From assembly GCA_016946835.1 (NCBI GenBank), contig JACVTC010000003.1, positions 335,501 through 399,500 on the forward strand: a stretch of 64,000 nt of DNA, given 5' to 3'. The first letter of the stretch is position 1. Every line of letters begins with the position of its first letter. The notes beneath the pieces were generated by a model, which made no database searches, was not told where the DNA came from, and saw only the letters and a list, made by a program, of their open reading frames with translations. Shown here piece after piece: positions 62,975 through 64,000 of this stretch. The stretch comes from Neocallimastix lanati (nom. inval.). Its lineage: Eukaryota; Neocallimastigomycota; Neocallimastigomycetes; Neocallimastigales; Neocallimastigaceae. Both the position numbers and the translations under genes were made by a program.

Positions 62975-63285
62975 TGAGAAAAGTATGTGTGTTTTTTATA
63001 ATAAACTTTATTTATTTTTGTATTTATTTAATACATAAATTTTATTAATTTTAAGAACTCATTTTTTAAGATAATAAAAATAATTATTTTTTATAGTAAA
63101 AATTACATATTTAATCATGTGATAATTCTATGAATTAATACACATAGATAAATGTTACACAACATAAAAATATAAGTATAAAATATTAATATAAGATAAA
63201 AATATAATATTGATAATAATATAAGAATATAAAAATATAATTTTAATAATATAAAAATATAAAATAAAATGTGATTATTTTAACA
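62975..63285 (-). repeat. Copia LTR (5' LTR in element orientation)
   Basis: 311 bp, same length as the left LTR, with a primer-binding site immediately inside it (62953-62974). Confidence 0.93.
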
Positions 63286-63530
63286 ACATGAATACTTTTT
63301 TTTTTTTTTTTTTGTAAAAAAAGCACAGAATTAATAAAAAAAATAAATATTATTTGTTCAATTTGAACATAAAATATTTAAAATAGTAATGTGAAATAAT
63401 AAGTAATATTCAAAATAAAGTGCATAAATAAATTCGGAAAAAAGTTCATATGCAATGAACCTCACCTCCATATCACTTATTCTGGATTAGGGTTGGAATT
63501 GACTATCTGAAAGAAATCATGGTCTAAACA
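63286..63530 (-). mobile_element. LINE fragment D, 5' part (split by the Copia insertion)
   Basis: Starts with the second ACATG and continues with the LINE 3' untranslated text (ATTTGTTCAATTTGAACATA, GTTCATATGCAATGAACC) and the first bases of the C-terminal coding piece (TTAGGGTTGGAATTG). These match fragments A and C. Together with 38950-39016 it marks one older LINE fragment cut by the Copia. Confidence 0.85.
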
Positions 63531-64000
63531 GTTTATTAAGAAATGGTGACTTCCATAGAAAATGAGAGTGGGTTTTCTAATGATTAATGTTATTATATAA
63601 TGATCAGTATAATAAAAAAAATTTACAATATAAAAAATTTATTTTACACTATATTATATTAAATTATATTATATTATAAATTATAAAAAGGTATTTACAA
63701 TATAATAAAGTTAATATAATACAAGTATAATAAAATTGATAACTTAAATGAATTATTAGTATATATATTTATACATTATATTTTGATATAAAACAAATAT
63801 GTGTAGATATTTGTATATTTAATAGTAATTACTAAATATTAAATTCATTTCTCTTCTGTCAATAATATTTGAAATAATATATATATTATTAGGTATTTAT
63901 ATATGTTATTAATTATAATATTAAATATACTAAATAGTCAATTTCTTCTAAATATATATAATAAAAATATTATTATTATATATAACTTAAATATTCTTAT
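63531..64000. other. AT-rich end of window
   Basis: A/T simple sequence; the first 60 bases are less AT-rich and may still be decayed LINE. No gene seen. Confidence 0.5.

Larger units (their letters stand above)
39017..63285 (-). mobile_element. Ty1/Copia LTR retrotransposon carrying nested insertions
   Basis: LTRs of 311 bp at 39017-39327 and 62975-63285, starting TG and ending CA, with one difference noticed between them; the flanking 5-bp duplication is ACATG (39012-39016 and 63286-63290). Coding is leftward: gag 61870-62904; protease, GAG-pre-integrase and integrase 59365-61845; reverse transcriptase and RNase H 39335-41290. A purine tract (GGGGGGAA on the minus strand) sits beside the left LTR. 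The pol region is physically split by about 17.8 kb of later insertions. Apart from that it is little damaged (few breaks) and its LTR similarity suggests a young insertion. Confidence 0.92.

Overview
The window is extremely AT-rich eukaryotic DNA with long poly(A)/poly(T) runs and (AAT)n arrays. Host genes are Asn/Lys/Ile-rich and split by short GT-AG introns. The best fit is an anaerobic gut fungus (Neocallimastigomycota), because secreted GPI-anchored wall proteins, beta-helix receptors, EGF-type modules, and Copia, Gypsy and LINE elements sit together at this base composition. This is an inference from style and domain content; no database was searched.

Layout. 1-418 (minus) is the N-terminus of a membrane-anchored alpha/beta-hydrolase-like protein. 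2030-4075 is an old Ty1/Copia fossil. 6271-11819 (plus) is a ten-exon gene for a receptor-like protein: signal peptide, long right-handed beta-helix ectodomain, EGF-like module and seven-helix membrane domain. 12642-17273 (plus) is a seven-exon gene for a BTB/BACK protein with a C-terminal multi-helix membrane domain. 18349-19110 and 33660-34457 (both minus) are paralogous secreted six-cysteine GPI-type proteins. Between them lies a LINE graveyard: many 5'-truncated minus-strand fragments and one full-length 5.2 kb LINE (26720-31925) with a 13-bp target duplication. Beside it is a 381-bp foldback DNA element (32011-32391) with 9-bp target duplications.

The right 25 kb is a nest. A LINE fragment is split by a Copia element (39017-63285, 311-bp LTRs, 5-bp duplication). 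The Copia pol region is split by a poorly understood non-coding insert. That insert is split by a Gypsy element (44777-59042, minus). One LTR of that Gypsy is split by a chromodomain Gypsy (51017-58249, plus) whose 772-bp LTRs look identical.

Functionally, the host genes are about the cell surface: a large adhesive or sensing receptor, a membrane-bound BTB adaptor next to it in the same orientation, and two wall-anchored proteins. Whether the two neighbouring membrane genes act together is not shown by the sequence.
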